Shown: positions 7,412 through 18,347, counted from the stretch's first letter. The stretch: 33,817 nucleotides of DNA from Oscillospiraceae bacterium (GCA_009776445.1 WRNV01000017.1:1-33817), one strand, 5' to 3'. Numbers and translations: made by a program. Notes: generated by a model from the letters alone, not told the origin.

Positions 7412-10400
7412 ATGAAAAGATTAAGAAAATACATTGGTATACTCTTAGCCTTAGCCCTTTTGCTTAGCGGGATATCCATGGGGTCCACTTCCATAGGCGC
7501 ACTGCTGGATCAGAATGCTGGAGTTGGTGGCAGTTCACCGGAATTTGTCAGCGCTGCCATTTCTATCATACAGGAAAACTGGCAGGACAATTATTTTTCC
7601 AGCGCTACAATGACGATAGGCGAAGATAAGCTGACAATTGACGGTCAGGATACGAATGCGGCGTCTGCCATCATCGAAGATGGAGAGCTTTTCCTGCCAA
7701 TTGCCGATATCGCGGAGATCATTGGCTTCGAGGCTGACAGATATGATGACGAGAGCGCTGCGTCGGGCACTTCGGCGTTCTCATACGATAAGGATGACGC
7801 TGAAAGTATGGGCGTAGACGGCTTCGCTTCCCAAGAAGAAACGGAGCAAAGGCTCAATGTCCGCGTACAAAGGGATGGCGACCTCATCACGATAACAAAA
7901 CCATATCAGACAAAGGAGCTGATTGTCCGAACAGAGGGCAACGCTAAACTCCTTGACACGTTTGGCGCCACCGCCGTAGCTGACAACGGTTACGGCTTAT
8001 ATTTGCTGCAGTATGCGTCCGAGGAAAGCGCCCAATACGCGCATGTATGCTTTGAAACGAGTGGAAACGTCATGTATGCCGAACCTAACGGCGTTGTTGC
8101 ATTGAATAAAGCGGTGCCAACTAATGCTGGGTTAGTTCTAGCCGACCGTTGGGGATCGGAGCGCATTGCTGCCGACCGATTTAAGGAATACCTGATTGCC
8201 AACAACAAGACGGGCACAGAACTCTTAGTGGCGGTTGTGGATACCGGTATCGACGCCGCTCATCCATTTTTGCAGGATCGCGTCAGGGCCGATTTGGGGT
8301 ACAACTTTATTTCTAGCAATACTAATACAGATGACGAGAATAACCATGGGACACATGTCAGTGGAACGATAGCCGACTGTACGCCCGCGAATGTGAATAT
8401 TATTCCAGTAAAGGTACTCAACGCCAGCGGATATGGTACCGACCTACAGGCTAGTTTCGGCATTGAATACGCGGCGGACAAGGGCGCAAAGGTCATCAAT
8501 ATGAGCTTTGGAAGCGGAAAAAGCGAAGAGAGTTTGACCATGCAAACGGCGGTGGACTACGCCGAGAAACTCGGCGCGGCGTGTGTGGCCGCCGCCGGAA
8601 ACGACACAGCAAACGCGGAAAATTTTGTGCCGGCGAGCTTTGCCAACGTGATTACTGTATCAGCCATCGATTTGGACGACACTTTGGCTTGGTTTTCTAA
8701 TTATGGCGACGGCATCGTAGATATTGCCGCTCCGGGCGTGGACATATGTAGCTGCATACCCGGCGGCGGATATGCGTACTACAACGGTACGTCGATGGCA
8801 GCGCCCCACGTGGCGGCGGCCGTTGCCATGCTGAAGTTGGAGTTTCCCGCCGCCACGCCGGAACAGCTCAAACAAGCTGTCAAGAAGACCGCATATGGAA
8901 CAAGTTCAACGAATTTTGGCGCGGGCATCCTGGAGCTCAACATTTTCTTCGACGGCCAACCCCTGCCCGAACCGCCGGGAATCAGGCTGAGCAGACGCGC
9001 CATTGACGTGCGAACGATACCCGAAAAATACTCGACTTACCAACTAAGGGCTCGGATCACACCGCTTCCGAACACAGAAAGCGTGGTTTATGTAAGCGAC
9101 TATCCGGAAGTAGCTGCGGTTGACAGCAATGGAATTGTGACCATCCTAAAAAATGGTAAGACCAACATCACCGCGACAATCAGCGGAGGTCTTGTGGACA
9201 CATGTATGGTGACCATCGACGTTGATGAATCGGCGTTTTGGATTGGTCATGCCGCTGATTCTTTTGTCGGCGGAGACGGCACGAAGAGTCATCCATATCA
9301 AATTGGGACGCCTGAGCAGTTGGCGCTGATGGCAAAAAATTCACGGCTTGAATTGAGCGGCGGCGGTCTACATAACGAGTACTTTGAGTTGATTGCCGAC
9401 ATCGATCTAGCCGGCAAAGAATGGATTACCATAGGATGGGCTACGGGCAGTGAAAGTTTTGCTTTCATAAAGGGTGTCACTAGACATTTCAATGGGAACG
9501 GGTTTTTGATAAAGAATATGAGGCAAGGAGATGTTTTTTCGGGACTTATTTTTGCTGAACATGGTTTATTCAATTCGATTTGGTATGGTGAAGTAAAGGA
9601 TTTGTGCCTCGTCAACGCCAATCAGAAAAATTCTCAATACCATGATTGGGTACAAGGGATTCTATCATATACCGCGTTTTCTTCTACTATTATAAATTGT
9701 TTCTCTACCGGCAAAACTGTGGGGAGCGGTTTGATTTATTCGATAGAAAACGCTGTGATAGAAAATTGTTTTTCTACTGCCGAAACACAGCGCGGATTTG
9801 TGTATGAATGCAGAGGTTCGGACATCAGAAATTGTTATGCCTTTGGAAATTCTTATTTTATCTACAATATTAGTATGGGATGGACTTATTCTGACGTAAA
9901 ATCGAACGTAATAAACTCATTTCTACTTAACAACAGTTCACATTCAACCTACTTTGTGGTAAATAAATCCGATACGGACATCCATAAGTGCTATAGTAAC
10001 AATTACATCGCTCCTCTCACCGATGACGATCCCTCGACCACAGAAATGATTTCCAAGCCCACAGATTTCTTCAAAGACATTGCTAGCTATACAGATCCCA
10101 CTAACTGGGAAGACGAGTATCCATGGGATTTTGAAAATGTGTGGACCATTAATGGGGACGATAATGCCGGACTGCCTTATTTCAAATTTCTCCAAAGAGA
10201 GACCGATGAGGAAAAGGTGGCGCTGGCAAAAGCATCCATAACTTGGAATAGCATAAAGGGGGACAATGAACTGCCTTCCAGCGTTCGCTACGATTTGCTT
10301 CTCCCGACCAGCCACCTATATGGTGCGACCGTTAATTGGACGTCAAGCGACCAAGCAGTCGTCAACAATGCCGGTGTCGTGACGCGCCCAAATCATAACG

Positions 10401-12055
10401 TGGGCGACAAAAATGTCACGCTATCCGCGATTATCCAATCGGGCGACGTCTACGATGCGCTATTCTTTCATTTAACAGTCAAGCCGCTAATGCCTACACC
10501 AAATCTTGTGTCAAGCGGCAGATATCTTGTGGCTACTGGGAGTATTCACACGTTGGCTATCAAAACAGATGGAAGCCTCTGGGCTTGGGGCTACAATGCT
10601 GTGGGCGAGCTGGGTTTAGGCGACAATGGCATCCGCCTTTCGCCATCGCATGTAATGAACGATGTGGCAAGTGTAGTTGCTGGGTTTGAGTACACGTTGG
10701 CTATCAAAACCGACGGAAGCCTTTGGGCTTGGGGATATAACCAATATGGGCAATTGGGCGACGGTTCCACAACTAACCGCACAACTCCAGTAAAAATCAT
10801 GGACGATGTAGAAAACGTGGCTGTCGGGGATTATCATACGCTGGCAGTCAAAACCGACGGAAGCCTCTGGGCTTGGGGAACGAATTACTGTGGTCAGTTG
10901 GGCGATGGTACGATTGATGACAGCTTGAAGCCGATGAAAATCATGGATGACGTGGTTAATGCGTTCGCTGTCAGCAACCACACATTTGCGATCAAAACCG
11001 ACGGTAGCCTCTGGGCTTGGGGATTTAATTACTTTGGGCAGTTGGGTGACGGCACGACTGACAACCGCTTGACGCCGGTGAAAATCATGGATAACGTGGA
11101 TGACACAGTAAACGTAGTTACCGGAATCACCCACACACTACTGGTCAAGACCGATGGCAGTCTTTGGGGTTGGGGATCTAATCAGATGGGCCAACTAGGC
11201 ACTAGTAACCAAGGCAATAATGTACTGACGCCGGTGAAGATCATGGGCGATGTGTTCAGCGCAGCTGCCGGGTTTCTCTGTACGCTGGTGGTCAAGACCG
11301 ACGGCAGCCTCTGGAGTTGGGGACAAAACAGCTATGGCGTACTGGGCGACGGCACGTCTGACGACCGGACAACTCCACTGAAAATAATGGACGATGTAGC
11401 AATTGTAGAAGTGGGGAGCAACCACTCGCTAGCCGTCAAGACTGACGGCAGCCTCTGGGCTTGGGGACAGAACTGGTACGGTCAGTTGGGCGACGGTACG
11501 ACCACAGATTCCCTCATCCCAATCCAGATCATGTTGCCTGGCAGTATTTTGCCTAACAATCCGGGTGTAAACGTCTCTGGCGCCATAAAAACCTACAACC
11601 CAAAAAACGCCGCCACCATCCGGCTTACAAAGGGCGGCGTCATTGTCTATGAAACCACAATCGAACCGACTGACGGCAGCGGCCAAAAGGAGCAAACTTT
11701 CACCATAGAAGGCGTCCTACCTGGTACGTACGACCTTGTCGCCACAAAACCAGGTCACACCTCCTTAACCGTGAAAAATATCACCGTCAGAGGGGAGAAT
11801 GTGAACCTCACGCAAAACGACCTCGAGGCTGTTCGCTTGATGACATTGCGCTGCGGCGACATAAATGAAGACGGAATGATCAACGACGGCGACCTGACTG
11901 TACTATGGCGCGCCGCCAACTATGACAAGCCTGTTGAAAAAGCAGCAAATCCTCTCTCTGATCTCAACGGCGACGGATACATCAACGACGCGGATTTAAC
12001 CATCCTTTGGATCACATACAACTACAACAGAAGCGGTATCGTTATTGAATCGTGA
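7412..12055 (+). CDS. Secreted subtilase with Ig-like, GLUG-like, seven RCC1 repeats and C-terminal dockerin
   Basis: The protein has 1547 residues and begins with a signal peptide (MKRLRKYIGILLALALLLSG), preceded by AAGGAAGG. Residues about 70-170 resemble a copper amine oxidase N-terminal-like domain (DGELFLPIADIAEIIGF). The S8 peptidase domain is intact: Asp277 (VVDTG), His312 (HGTHVSGT) and Ser461 (GTSMAAPHVA), so it should be active. A group 2 bacterial Ig-like domain follows (about 520-607), then a GLUG/beta-helix-like region (about 610-830) and another Ig-like domain (about 935-1027). Seven RCC1 repeats (about 1038-1376; GSLWAWGxNxxGQLGDGT) predict one beta-propeller. A small beta module (about 1385-1478) precedes a two-loop type I dockerin ([18 protein letters not shown] and DLNGDGYINDADLTILW). 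The dockerin implies docking to a cohesin on the neighbouring scaffoldins. The propeller probably binds a protein or surface target. Confidence 0.9.
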   Translation: MKRLRKYIGILLALALLLSGISMGSTSIGALLDQNAGVGGSSPEFVSAAISIIQENWQDNYFSSATMTIGEDKLTIDGQDTNAASAIIEDGELFLPIADIAEIIGFEADRYDDESAASGTSAFSYDKDDAESMGVDGFASQEETEQRLNVRVQRDGDLITITKPYQTKELIVRTEGNAKLLDTFGATAVADNGYGLYLLQYASEESAQYAHVCFETSGNVMYAEPNGVVALNKAVPTNAGLVLADRWGSERIAADRFKEYLIANNKTGTELLVAVVDTGIDAAHPFLQDRVRADLGYNFISSNTNTDDENNHGTHVSGTIADCTPANVNIIPVKVLNASGYGTDLQASFGIEYAADKGAKVINMSFGSGKSEESLTMQTAVDYAEKLGAACVAAAGNDTANAENFVPASFANVITVSAIDLDDTLAWFSNYGDGIVDIAAPGVDICSCIPGGGYAYYNGTSMAAPHVAAAVAMLKLEFPAATPEQLKQAVKKTAYGTSSTNFGAGILELNIFFDGQPLPEPPGIRLSRRAIDVRTIPEKYSTYQLRARITPLPNTESVVYVSDYPEVAAVDSNGIVTILKNGKTNITATISGGLVDTCMVTIDVDESAFWIGHAADSFVGGDGTKSHPYQIGTPEQLALMAKNSRLELSGGGLHNEYFELIADIDLAGKEWITIGWATGSESFAFIKGVTRHFNGNGFLIKNMRQGDVFSGLIFAEHGLFNSIWYGEVKDLCLVNANQKNSQYHDWVQGILSYTAFSSTIINCFSTGKTVGSGLIYSIENAVIENCFSTAETQRGFVYECRGSDIRNCYAFGNSYFIYNISMGWTYSDVKSNVINSFLLNNSSHSTYFVVNKSDTDIHKCYSNNYIAPLTDDDPSTTEMISKPTDFFKDIASYTDPTNWEDEYPWDFENVWTINGDDNAGLPYFKFLQRETDEEKVALAKASITWNSIKGDNELPSSVRYDLLLPTSHLYGATVNWTSSDQAVVNNAGVVTRPNHNVGDKNVTLSAIIQSGDVYDALFFHLTVKPLMPTPNLVSSGRYLVATGSIHTLAIKTDGSLWAWGYNAVGELGLGDNGIRLSPSHVMNDVASVVAGFEYTLAIKTDGSLWAWGYNQYGQLGDGSTTNRTTPVKIMDDVENVAVGDYHTLAVKTDGSLWAWGTNYCGQLGDGTIDDSLKPMKIMDDVVNAFAVSNHTFAIKTDGSLWAWGFNYFGQLGDGTTDNRLTPVKIMDNVDDTVNVVTGITHTLLVKTDGSLWGWGSNQMGQLGTSNQGNNVLTPVKIMGDVFSAAAGFLCTLVVKTDGSLWSWGQNSYGVLGDGTSDDRTTPLKIMDDVAIVEVGSNHSLAVKTDGSLWAWGQNWYGQLGDGTTTDSLIPIQIMLPGSILPNNPGVNVSGAIKTYNPKNAATIRLTKGGVIVYETTIEPTDGSGQKEQTFTIEGVLPGTYDLVATKPGHTSLTVKNITVRGENVNLTQNDLEAVRLMTLRCGDINEDGMINDGDLTVLWRAANYDKPVEKAANPLSDLNGDGYINDADLTILWITYNYNRSGIVIES

Positions 12056-12067
12056 GACAAGTACAGA

Positions 12068-12155
12068 TTATATATGGTCGACTTTTCTGAGGCTAATGAA
12101 AAAACTCAAAGTAGGCGATATCTTGACTAAAAAAGTAAAGTTCTATTTCAATACG
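12068..12155 (+). repeat. Eroded repeated fragment, copy B
   Basis: This matches 6895-6990 and directly follows the dockerin stop of the subtilase gene. A one-base shift relative to copy A breaks the reading frame. Confidence 0.5.
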
Positions 12156-12157
12156 CA

Positions 12158-12176
12158 AAGCCCGCATTGCGGGTTT
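12158..12176 (+). terminator. Terminator-like hairpin after the subtilase gene
   Basis: An 8-bp stem (CCCGC/GCGGG extended by AAG/TTT with one wobble) with a 3-base loop lies about 100 bases past the stop. The right arm ends in TTT but no long T run follows. Confidence 0.5.
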
Positions 12177-12264
12177 GCTGAAGAAAATGATCAATGGTAC
12201 AGGACATTATGACTTGAAGTGAACACCACTGTTGGCCGACAAGGGAACAGATTGGGCAGGACAT

Positions 12265-12497
12265 GCTCCTGTCAAAAGCGAGCTGCGCTATTTTTAAAGT
12301 CATTCATAGCTAAAAAATGTACTGGTTTAGGCTTGAATCCAATTTGTGGATGATGTAAAATGTGTTGCATGTGAAGTTGCTGCGGGAAACATTGCTGCTT
12401 GATAGTTCCAGAAATGCGCGAGAGTGCTTGGAAAGAAAACCTTGATTTGCTTGTTACTTTCTAGCGTTTATTTGAAGTCAGGAATACAGCTAACGGT
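12265..12497 (+). promoter_or_regulatory. Conserved promoter-leader block, copy B
   Basis: TTGAAT (12333-12338) and TAAAAT (12356-12361) are 17 bp apart with spacer core TTTGTGGATGATG. The leader has GATAGTTCCAGAAATGCGC, a GAGA loop, GTGC, TTGGAAAGAAAACC and then GTCAGGAATAC. Similarity to copy C extends upstream to about 12265 (TCCTGTCA) and TTTAGGCTTGAAT. It drives the anchor gene at 12624 and possibly the downstream genes to 23635. The remaining intergenic DNA (12177-12264) shows nothing I can name. Confidence 0.72.
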
Positions 12498-12623
12498 TTA
12501 TTATAACCAGCGTTGAAAAAATAGGGTCGCAAGATGAACGGTAGGAACATAACAAAAACGAGTTGGTTTCCGTTGCTTTTCAATAGAACGAAGCTGTTGA
12601 TACAGAGGGGGGATTATCTGATT

Positions 12624-13721
12624 TTGAAACGAATCATACATACTATGCTCATGATTATTCTCTGCTCTTTTGTTTTCAAAATTGCTTTGGCAATAGAGAA
12701 TCCTGTTTTCACCGTGAGTATCACTGGAACGATAGACACAGGGAAAACCTTTAATGACCAGAGTACGCTTGTTCTCAGTTGGCAGATTATGGCTAACTCC
12801 GAGGGGATGGTACTCAGCAACGCTCAGGGTTTGCGACTGGCTTATGACAATACCGTCCTTCACCTAATGGGATGGGATGGCTCGGATGCTATTGACGACA
12901 ACGTGATAACCACATCGTATACATTCGTTCCCAACGCTGGGTTTGTTGGTGTATACGGCGATGACGTGCGCGTATTTGTCGCGAAAGACAACTCAAGTGC
13001 TCTCGGGTATATTAACCTCTCACTGGGAGATGTTTATGAAACATACAGTTGTTCACAAGGGGAAAACGTATTACTGGCTCAGATTCGGTTTGCTTTCCGG
13101 GCAGGGAAGACTGTGGATGATCTTAACGTCAACACTATCAGATGCCAAAATATCAACGAACTACACGCTACGGCTCAAAGCTCGGCAATTCTTTTAAATA
13201 CAGATGACAACGACACGGGTTCCTATGAATATCTGAGGCAATCTAATGACGAAGCCCTTGGCGGCGACAAATTGAACGCCCCAATTTTTTCATATCCGGG
13301 CAGTGAAATCAAAGTTGAAGGTCAAGGCGAGTTGCCTGAGGACACAATGGAGACATCAGAACCGATAGTAACAAATGAAACTGCTGAACAGGACGAGACT
13401 GCTGCCCCGGGACTTTCTGACAATGAAATTCACGATGTTGATACACCCACAGTTGTCGAAACATATACTCCTGGTGAGTCAGTCTATCCGAATGAAACAA
13501 ACGACTCTACCGAATCGGCTGTTTCAGACAACATAGCCAGCCCCGATGAAACGACCAGCGTGAATGATCAAGAATCAAATTCGATATGGCTGTATATGAT
13601 TCTTATTGGCGTCGTGTTTTTGGCAGTTCTATTTATGGTGTTGATATTGCGAAAGCAAAAAAGAAAAGTCTTACCTTCATCGGATAAAAGCAGGACAAAT
13701 CAAGACGGGGACTCTACATAA
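12624..13721 (+). CDS. Cohesin-like protein with C-terminal membrane anchor
   Basis: I place the start at TTG 12624 (TTGAAACGAATC, preceded by a G-rich AGGGGGG 11 bases upstream), because it aligns with ATGAAACGATG of the paralogue at 18391; the frame is open from an ATG at 12534. The product has 365 residues. It comprises a signal peptide, a domain of about 200 residues starting NPVFTVSITGTIDTGKTFN, a Glu/Thr/Ser/Pro-rich linker, a C-terminal hydrophobic span (WLYMILIGVVFLAVLFMVLI) and a basic tail. The domain is shared with 18391 and the N-terminus of 19817. Its pattern (GLRLAYDNTVLHLMGWDGS, later QIRFAFRAGKT) resembles a divergent cohesin. It would hold dockerin proteins at the membrane. 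No LPXTG motif is present. Cohesin assignment is inferred by pattern. Confidence 0.78.
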   Translation: MKRIIHTMLMIILCSFVFKIALAIENPVFTVSITGTIDTGKTFNDQSTLVLSWQIMANSEGMVLSNAQGLRLAYDNTVLHLMGWDGSDAIDDNVITTSYTFVPNAGFVGVYGDDVRVFVAKDNSSALGYINLSLGDVYETYSCSQGENVLLAQIRFAFRAGKTVDDLNVNTIRCQNINELHATAQSSAILLNTDDNDTGSYEYLRQSNDEALGGDKLNAPIFSYPGSEIKVEGQGELPEDTMETSEPIVTNETAEQDETAAPGLSDNEIHDVDTPTVVETYTPGESVYPNETNDSTESAVSDNIASPDETTSVNDQESNSIWLYMILIGVVFLAVLFMVLILRKQKRKVLPSSDKSRTNQDGDST

Positions 13722-13781
13722 CTCTGTCATTATACGCTTAAGCGTAGATGAAATTATCTCAATGAACAGGAGGAAACCTAA
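13700..13781 (+). repeat. Duplicated pre-gene block (partner 24025-24106)
   Basis: This 82-base stretch covers the last codons of the anchor gene, the stop, a perfect palindrome ACGCTTAAGCGT (13734-13745) and the ribosome site AGGAGGAAACCT. It is repeated with few changes at 24025-24106, where the preceding gene is missing. The palindrome is kept in both copies and could be an operator or a short hairpin. Confidence 0.85.
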
Positions 13782-16700
13782 ATGCAAAAGCGAGTCAAAA
13801 AAAAACGCAGAAATGGAGGTCTGAGGTTTTCAAAGGTAGCATGTCGCATGTGTAGCATTATCCTGATCATGATGTTGTTGGTTACGGTTTTCCCCAGCAG
13901 TCGAGCGGTGGCAATTCTTGACAATTCATCGGCAATGGTCAGCGTTGACACTACACCTGAATTTGCAAATGTTAACGGCGGTACAGCGGGAATGGGATTC
14001 GCTCCATTTGCAAGCACTAACGCTACAGGCGTTACTCTCTCCGGTAGGGTGAAAACCTACAACCCCAAAAAGGGCGCTACGATCCAACTTATGATGAATG
14101 ATGTTGAGGTAGACAAGATTATCACCGCGACCACCGTCGGCAGCGGACAAATCGAGCAGTCGTTTGAGTTTCAGAATGTAGACGCTGGCATATATTCGTT
14201 AATTATCACGAAACCAGCCCATACAAAATTCACCGTGCTGAACATTATCGTCGGTGAAGAGAATGTTGACCTGACGCAAAGTGACCGCCAAGATGTTAGG
14301 TTGATGACCCTGAGGTGCGGTGACATCAATATGGACGGAATGATTAATGACGGTGATCTGACGTTTCTTTGGCGTAAAGGTAACTATGACAAAAACATCG
14401 GTGACGTCGGTGATCCATTTTACGCTAACGATCCACTTTGCGATTTAAACGGAGACGGGATGGTCAACGACAACGACCTGACAGTTCTGTGGGCGTCGTA
14501 TAACTATAACAAAGGCACTGTATTAATACCGGAGCCAGGGAATCTAGTGAAAGAGCAATGCGAACACAATATGTACGAATTTCCATATCAAGCGCCTTCT
14601 TGTACTGAGTATGGCAACATAGCATACTGGCGCTGTGGATTTTGTGATAAATGCTTTGGTGATGAGAATGGAACAAACGAATTAACTCTTGGAGAAACAA
14701 CTTTAAGCCCAAACGGACATACTGTTGTGATTGATCCCGGAGTTGCCCCAACATATGACAATACTGGTTTAACAGAAGGGAAACATTGCTCTGTATGCGG
14801 TGAAATTATTGTTGAGCAAACAGTAATTCCTATGCTGCAATTAGAAGAATATTCAATAACCTACTACTTCAATAATAATGATGCTTATTTACAGTCTATT
14901 GTTATAGAAAATCCAAATCCAGCTGTTTATGCAAAGCTGGATGGGTTGGTTTTGCAGGATTTGCTTGTAGATGGCTATAATTTCTTAGGCTGGTATACTG
15001 CCGCTGCCGGCGGAAGTCTGGTAACCAAAATACTACCGGGGGAAACAGGAAATAAAACATTCTACGCACACTGGGAAAAAATTGAGTATACAATTCAGTT
15101 TAGATCAGATATGGTGCCTATTGATGATATAAAATATAAAGTGGGGGAAGAAAAGTTATTACCAAAGCCTACATTGGACAAATATACATTCATAGGCTGG
15201 TCGGATGATAGCAGTACAATGTGGACAACAATACCAAAAGGAGTAACCGGAAACATTATCCTATACGCAAACTGGGCAAGCAACAGAAATAAAGCAGAGG
15301 CTGTAAACAAATTGGAGGATCCTATAATTGCGGAGGATTCCAGTTCCGGATTGATTTTGTTTACTTACGAAATAGGAACAATTAAAAACATACCTTTGTT
15401 TACCACATTAAATCTAAACTGTGTAAACGGGCTTATTTCGACGACTTCTATAACAGAGACCGAGGAAATTAGCTCAACTCAAGCAAAGACGATAGCTCAG
15501 ACAATTTCCAATGCCACGACCAACTCAGCATCATGGACGCTATCAAACGATTGGAACAATATCACCGAGGTAAGTCAAACCTATCTTGATCAAACCGGAA
15601 CCACAAGAGAAGAGGCGGAAACCATAGCTAAAAGCTCAAGCAATACTTATAACATCACTTCTAGCGCTGGAGGGTCAAGCGGTTCTACCAGCACAGTAGG
15701 CGGTTCCTTTAATTTGTCACTTAATCAATCTCACTCAAATTCCACCACCACCGAAAAAGGAGAGAACATTGGATTATCAGTTGGAGCTAAACTTTCAGCA
15801 GAAATATCCGCAGGGCTAAAAGCGGGAATACCCGGAGTGGGCGATGCAAGCATCGGAGCCAAGTTGGGTTCTGAATTAAGTGCTGGAGCAGAATACGGAG
15901 CATATCACAAAACAACCAACACTGGCACAAGCGGTTGGTCAAGCGGTTTGGATATAAGCGGTAATAAGTCAAATACCGAAACCTCAGAAAAATTCTGGAG
16001 TACGACCTCAGGTTTTTCGAGCAGTAATTCAACAAGCCAAAGCACGACAGTTTCAGAAGCTGTTTCCAAGCTTATTAGTGAACAACGCGGATATGGAGAA
16101 TCTTACTCGGAAGGTGGCAGCAACAGCGAGGCACAAGCTCTCGCATCTACTGATAGCAAAAGCGATGAGTACAGCACAGTTATGACATACTACACATCTA
16201 AAATAAAGTCAACGACAACTTCATTTTCAAGCTCTGGTAATACAGTTGGTGATTATCGGCTTGTTATGGCAGGAACCGTACACGTTTTTGCCGTTGTGGG
16301 TTATGATGTGGCGGAAAACACATACTTTGTGTACACATACAATGTTCTAGATGAAAAGACAGAGGAATATCTTGACTATTCGTATGATGGCACATTTGAT
16401 GATTACGAAACAAGCATCATACCGTTTATGGTGCCATATTTTGTCGATGAATACGTAAACAGCAGAATTGCCAAAACTAACGGACTTGTACTAGACCCTG
16501 ATACTGGGATGATTGTTGATTATATCCCAAATTCAAATGATCCTGACGTCATCGTTGTGATTCCATCATACATTGCGATAGATAACAACGATGGAACATT
16601 TAGTTCTGTTAAAGTAACTGGTATCAGCCCAGGATTGTTTAAGAATAATACGGATATAGTTGCGGTACAGTTGGGAAATTACATAACTGAAATCCCGGAT

Positions 16701-18290
16701 TCAACATTTGAGGGCTGTTCTTCGCTGGAATATGTGCTCAGTCCCGGAGTTACAAAGATTGGTAACAACGCATTTAGCGGATGTACCTCTTTGGGCAGTT
16801 TCACAGTGCCTAGTGATATCTCCGCGCTTGGGATAAACTCTTTCGGGGGTGTCCTTGAAATTAGTGCGGCGGCGGCTAGCGTCAGCGTCGCACAATCGGT
16901 TGCATCATCAGGCGCTGATCAGATTATATTAGATATTTCCTACATATCGGGAGAAGAAGCAACTAATATGGATCTCAATGTGGGTAAAATCACATACTTT
17001 GAACTTCAAGGAAAAGACAATGAATACAAAGGGCTTAGTTTAAAATCCGATGCGGAAACAACAGTTGTAAACGGAGTGACCTTTTCCGAAAACACAAAGA
17101 TCCCGATGGAATTCTCATCGGTGAATGTAACTCTTGACCGCGTGACAGTATATGGCATCGGGTTTGCACTTGTTCTTAAATCAGAGCAAACAAATGTTGT
17201 GCTAAACAGAAATATAAATCTGATCTCTTCTGGAGACAATGTTGTGCTTTGCAAAAATATTTCTCTTTCACCTTTGAGCGTGGGCATTGTCGGAAGGCTA
17301 AATGTTTCTGGGAACGTTTTAGTATGTGGAAGCCCAGGAAGCATTACTGGAGCGAACTATTTAACTGTAACCGACGGCGAAGTCATATATATCACCGAGG
17401 GAGAGTTTGAAAACTATTTAAGTTCTCATCGCGTGTATTTTGACGCAAACGGGGGCACAGTAAACACTGAAAGCAAACTGGTAGCCTTCAACGCGGAAAT
17501 GGGCGAACTTCCCACTCCAAGCAGAGACTATTATTCCTTTGACGGTTGGTATACCGAAGCGCTAGGCGGGGAACAAATTACTCCGGAATCCTTAATGACA
17601 GCATTAACTGATATATCGCTTTTTGCTCACTGGTTGCAAAATGATGTGTCAGCCTGGGTTAAAATTGGAGATTTGCCTCCCGGTGCTGAAGTAGTAAACA
17701 CAAGATGGACATACACACTAACAACGGAGACAACTTCAAGTTCGCCAACTTTAGAGGGTTGGACAAAGTATAACGAGACATACGTCATGGGCTATAATGG
17801 TGTTTCTGGTACCTGGAGCCCTTGGAGTACCAATGACCCTGGAACTGCAAATGGCCGGGTTAGGGAAACTAGGTATATCGATCCAACGTACAAGACCGGA
17901 TACCATTATTACAGGTATTATAATGGTAGCGCTATGTATACTTACCCATACAATAGCACATACAAGTGGCAAGAAACGTTCTTTGACTATATCTTGCCAA
18001 ATGCGCCGAAATATCCTAATGGGCCAGTAAAATCAACAAACGGATCCAATTCAAGCTCAACCTGGTGGGTTCAGGCAGACTTGAATTACGCCTATAATAA
18101 TTCGGATAAGACATTTGTGCATCAAAATTATTTTTTGGTGACAGCCGGACGCTATGAGTATAGGTATCAAGACAGAATATATACATATTACTTCCGCAAG
18201 GTAGAGGAAAAAGAGACCTATATTGAAACTGAAACAATTGGTGCCGGAAAAAGCGACCAACAGAAATGGGTGCAGTACCGAGAGAAGTAA
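13782..18290 (+). CDS. Giant secreted dockerin protein with Cys-rich, InlB-like, Ser/Thr-rich and BspA-LRR parts
   Basis: The protein has 1502 residues, starting after AGGAGG. A basic signal peptide ([13 protein letters not shown], then a hydrophobic core) is followed near 84-178 by the small beta module that also precedes the other dockerins here, and by a dockerin at about 179-247 ([35 protein letters not shown]). A Cys-rich part (CGFCDKC, CSVCGE) and two InlB/Listeria-Bacteroides-type repeats ([19 protein letters not shown]) reach about 505. Residues about 505-830 are Ser/Thr-rich with alternating polarity and a Gly/Ala-rich centre ([17 protein letters not shown]), reminiscent of beta-pore-forming proteins and of the protein at 26519. 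BspA-type LRRs (about 940-1023), a third InlB repeat and a C-terminal domain shared with 27886 (ending QYREK) complete it. Likely role: surface binding or attack on a target cell; unproven. Confidence 0.82.
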   Translation: MQKRVKKKRRNGGLRFSKVACRMCSIILIMMLLVTVFPSSRAVAILDNSSAMVSVDTTPEFANVNGGTAGMGFAPFASTNATGVTLSGRVKTYNPKKGATIQLMMNDVEVDKIITATTVGSGQIEQSFEFQNVDAGIYSLIITKPAHTKFTVLNIIVGEENVDLTQSDRQDVRLMTLRCGDINMDGMINDGDLTFLWRKGNYDKNIGDVGDPFYANDPLCDLNGDGMVNDNDLTVLWASYNYNKGTVLIPEPGNLVKEQCEHNMYEFPYQAPSCTEYGNIAYWRCGFCDKCFGDENGTNELTLGETTLSPNGHTVVIDPGVAPTYDNTGLTEGKHCSVCGEIIVEQTVIPMLQLEEYSITYYFNNNDAYLQSIVIENPNPAVYAKLDGLVLQDLLVDGYNFLGWYTAAAGGSLVTKILPGETGNKTFYAHWEKIEYTIQFRSDMVPIDDIKYKVGEEKLLPKPTLDKYTFIGWSDDSSTMWTTIPKGVTGNIILYANWASNRNKAEAVNKLEDPIIAEDSSSGLILFTYEIGTIKNIPLFTTLNLNCVNGLISTTSITETEEISSTQAKTIAQTISNATTNSASWTLSNDWNNITEVSQTYLDQTGTTREEAETIAKSSSNTYNITSSAGGSSGSTSTVGGSFNLSLNQSHSNSTTTEKGENIGLSVGAKLSAEISAGLKAGIPGVGDASIGAKLGSELSAGAEYGAYHKTTNTGTSGWSSGLDISGNKSNTETSEKFWSTTSGFSSSNSTSQSTTVSEAVSKLISEQRGYGESYSEGGSNSEAQALASTDSKSDEYSTVMTYYTSKIKSTTTSFSSSGNTVGDYRLVMAGTVHVFAVVGYDVAENTYFVYTYNVLDEKTEEYLDYSYDGTFDDYETSIIPFMVPYFVDEYVNSRIAKTNGLVLDPDTGMIVDYIPNSNDPDVIVVIPSYIAIDNNDGTFSSVKVTGISPGLFKNNTDIVAVQLGNYITEIPDSTFEGCSSLEYVLSPGVTKIGNNAFSGCTSLGSFTVPSDISALGINSFGGVLEISAAAASVSVAQSVASSGADQIILDISYISGEEATNMDLNVGKITYFELQGKDNEYKGLSLKSDAETTVVNGVTFSENTKIPMEFSSVNVTLDRVTVYGIGFALVLKSEQTNVVLNRNINLISSGDNVVLCKNISLSPLSVGIVGRLNVSGNVLVCGSPGSITGANYLTVTDGEVIYITEGEFENYLSSHRVYFDANGGTVNTESKLVAFNAEMGELPTPSRDYYSFDGWYTEALGGEQITPESLMTALTDISLFAHWLQNDVSAWVKIGDLPPGAEVVNTRWTYTLTTETTSSSPTLEGWTKYNETYVMGYNGVSGTWSPWSTNDPGTANGRVRETRYIDPTYKTGYHYYRYYNGSAMYTYPYNSTYKWQETFFDYILPNAPKYPNGPVKSTNGSNSSSTWWVQADLNYAYNNSDKTFVHQNYFLVTAGRYEYRYQDRIYTYYFRKVEEKETYIETETIGAGKSDQQKWVQYREK

Positions 18291-18304
18291 ACCAAAGATG
18301 AGAA

Positions 18305-18347
18305 AGCCCGCGCCTCAAAGCATGAGGATACCATTGAGGCGCGGGCT
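18305..18347 (+). terminator. Strong hairpin after 13782, shared with 33609-33659
   Basis: A perfect 14-bp GC-rich stem (18305-18318 with 18334-18347) follows the stop by 15 bases. The same stem, with one change, follows the other gene of this C-terminal type at 33597. There is no T run and no promoter is visible before 18391, so it may be a partial terminator or a processing/stability hairpin inside an operon. Confidence 0.65.

Noticed and set aside
10616-11134. 172-residue minus-strand frame with internal repeats
   Set aside because: It is the antisense shadow of the RCC1 repeats; the repeats come from the plus-strand propeller.
10525-11540. Regular DNA repeats resembling an array
   Set aside because: The period is about 150 bases and the units are coding RCC1 blades, so this is no CRISPR array. 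No CRISPR was seen in the window.
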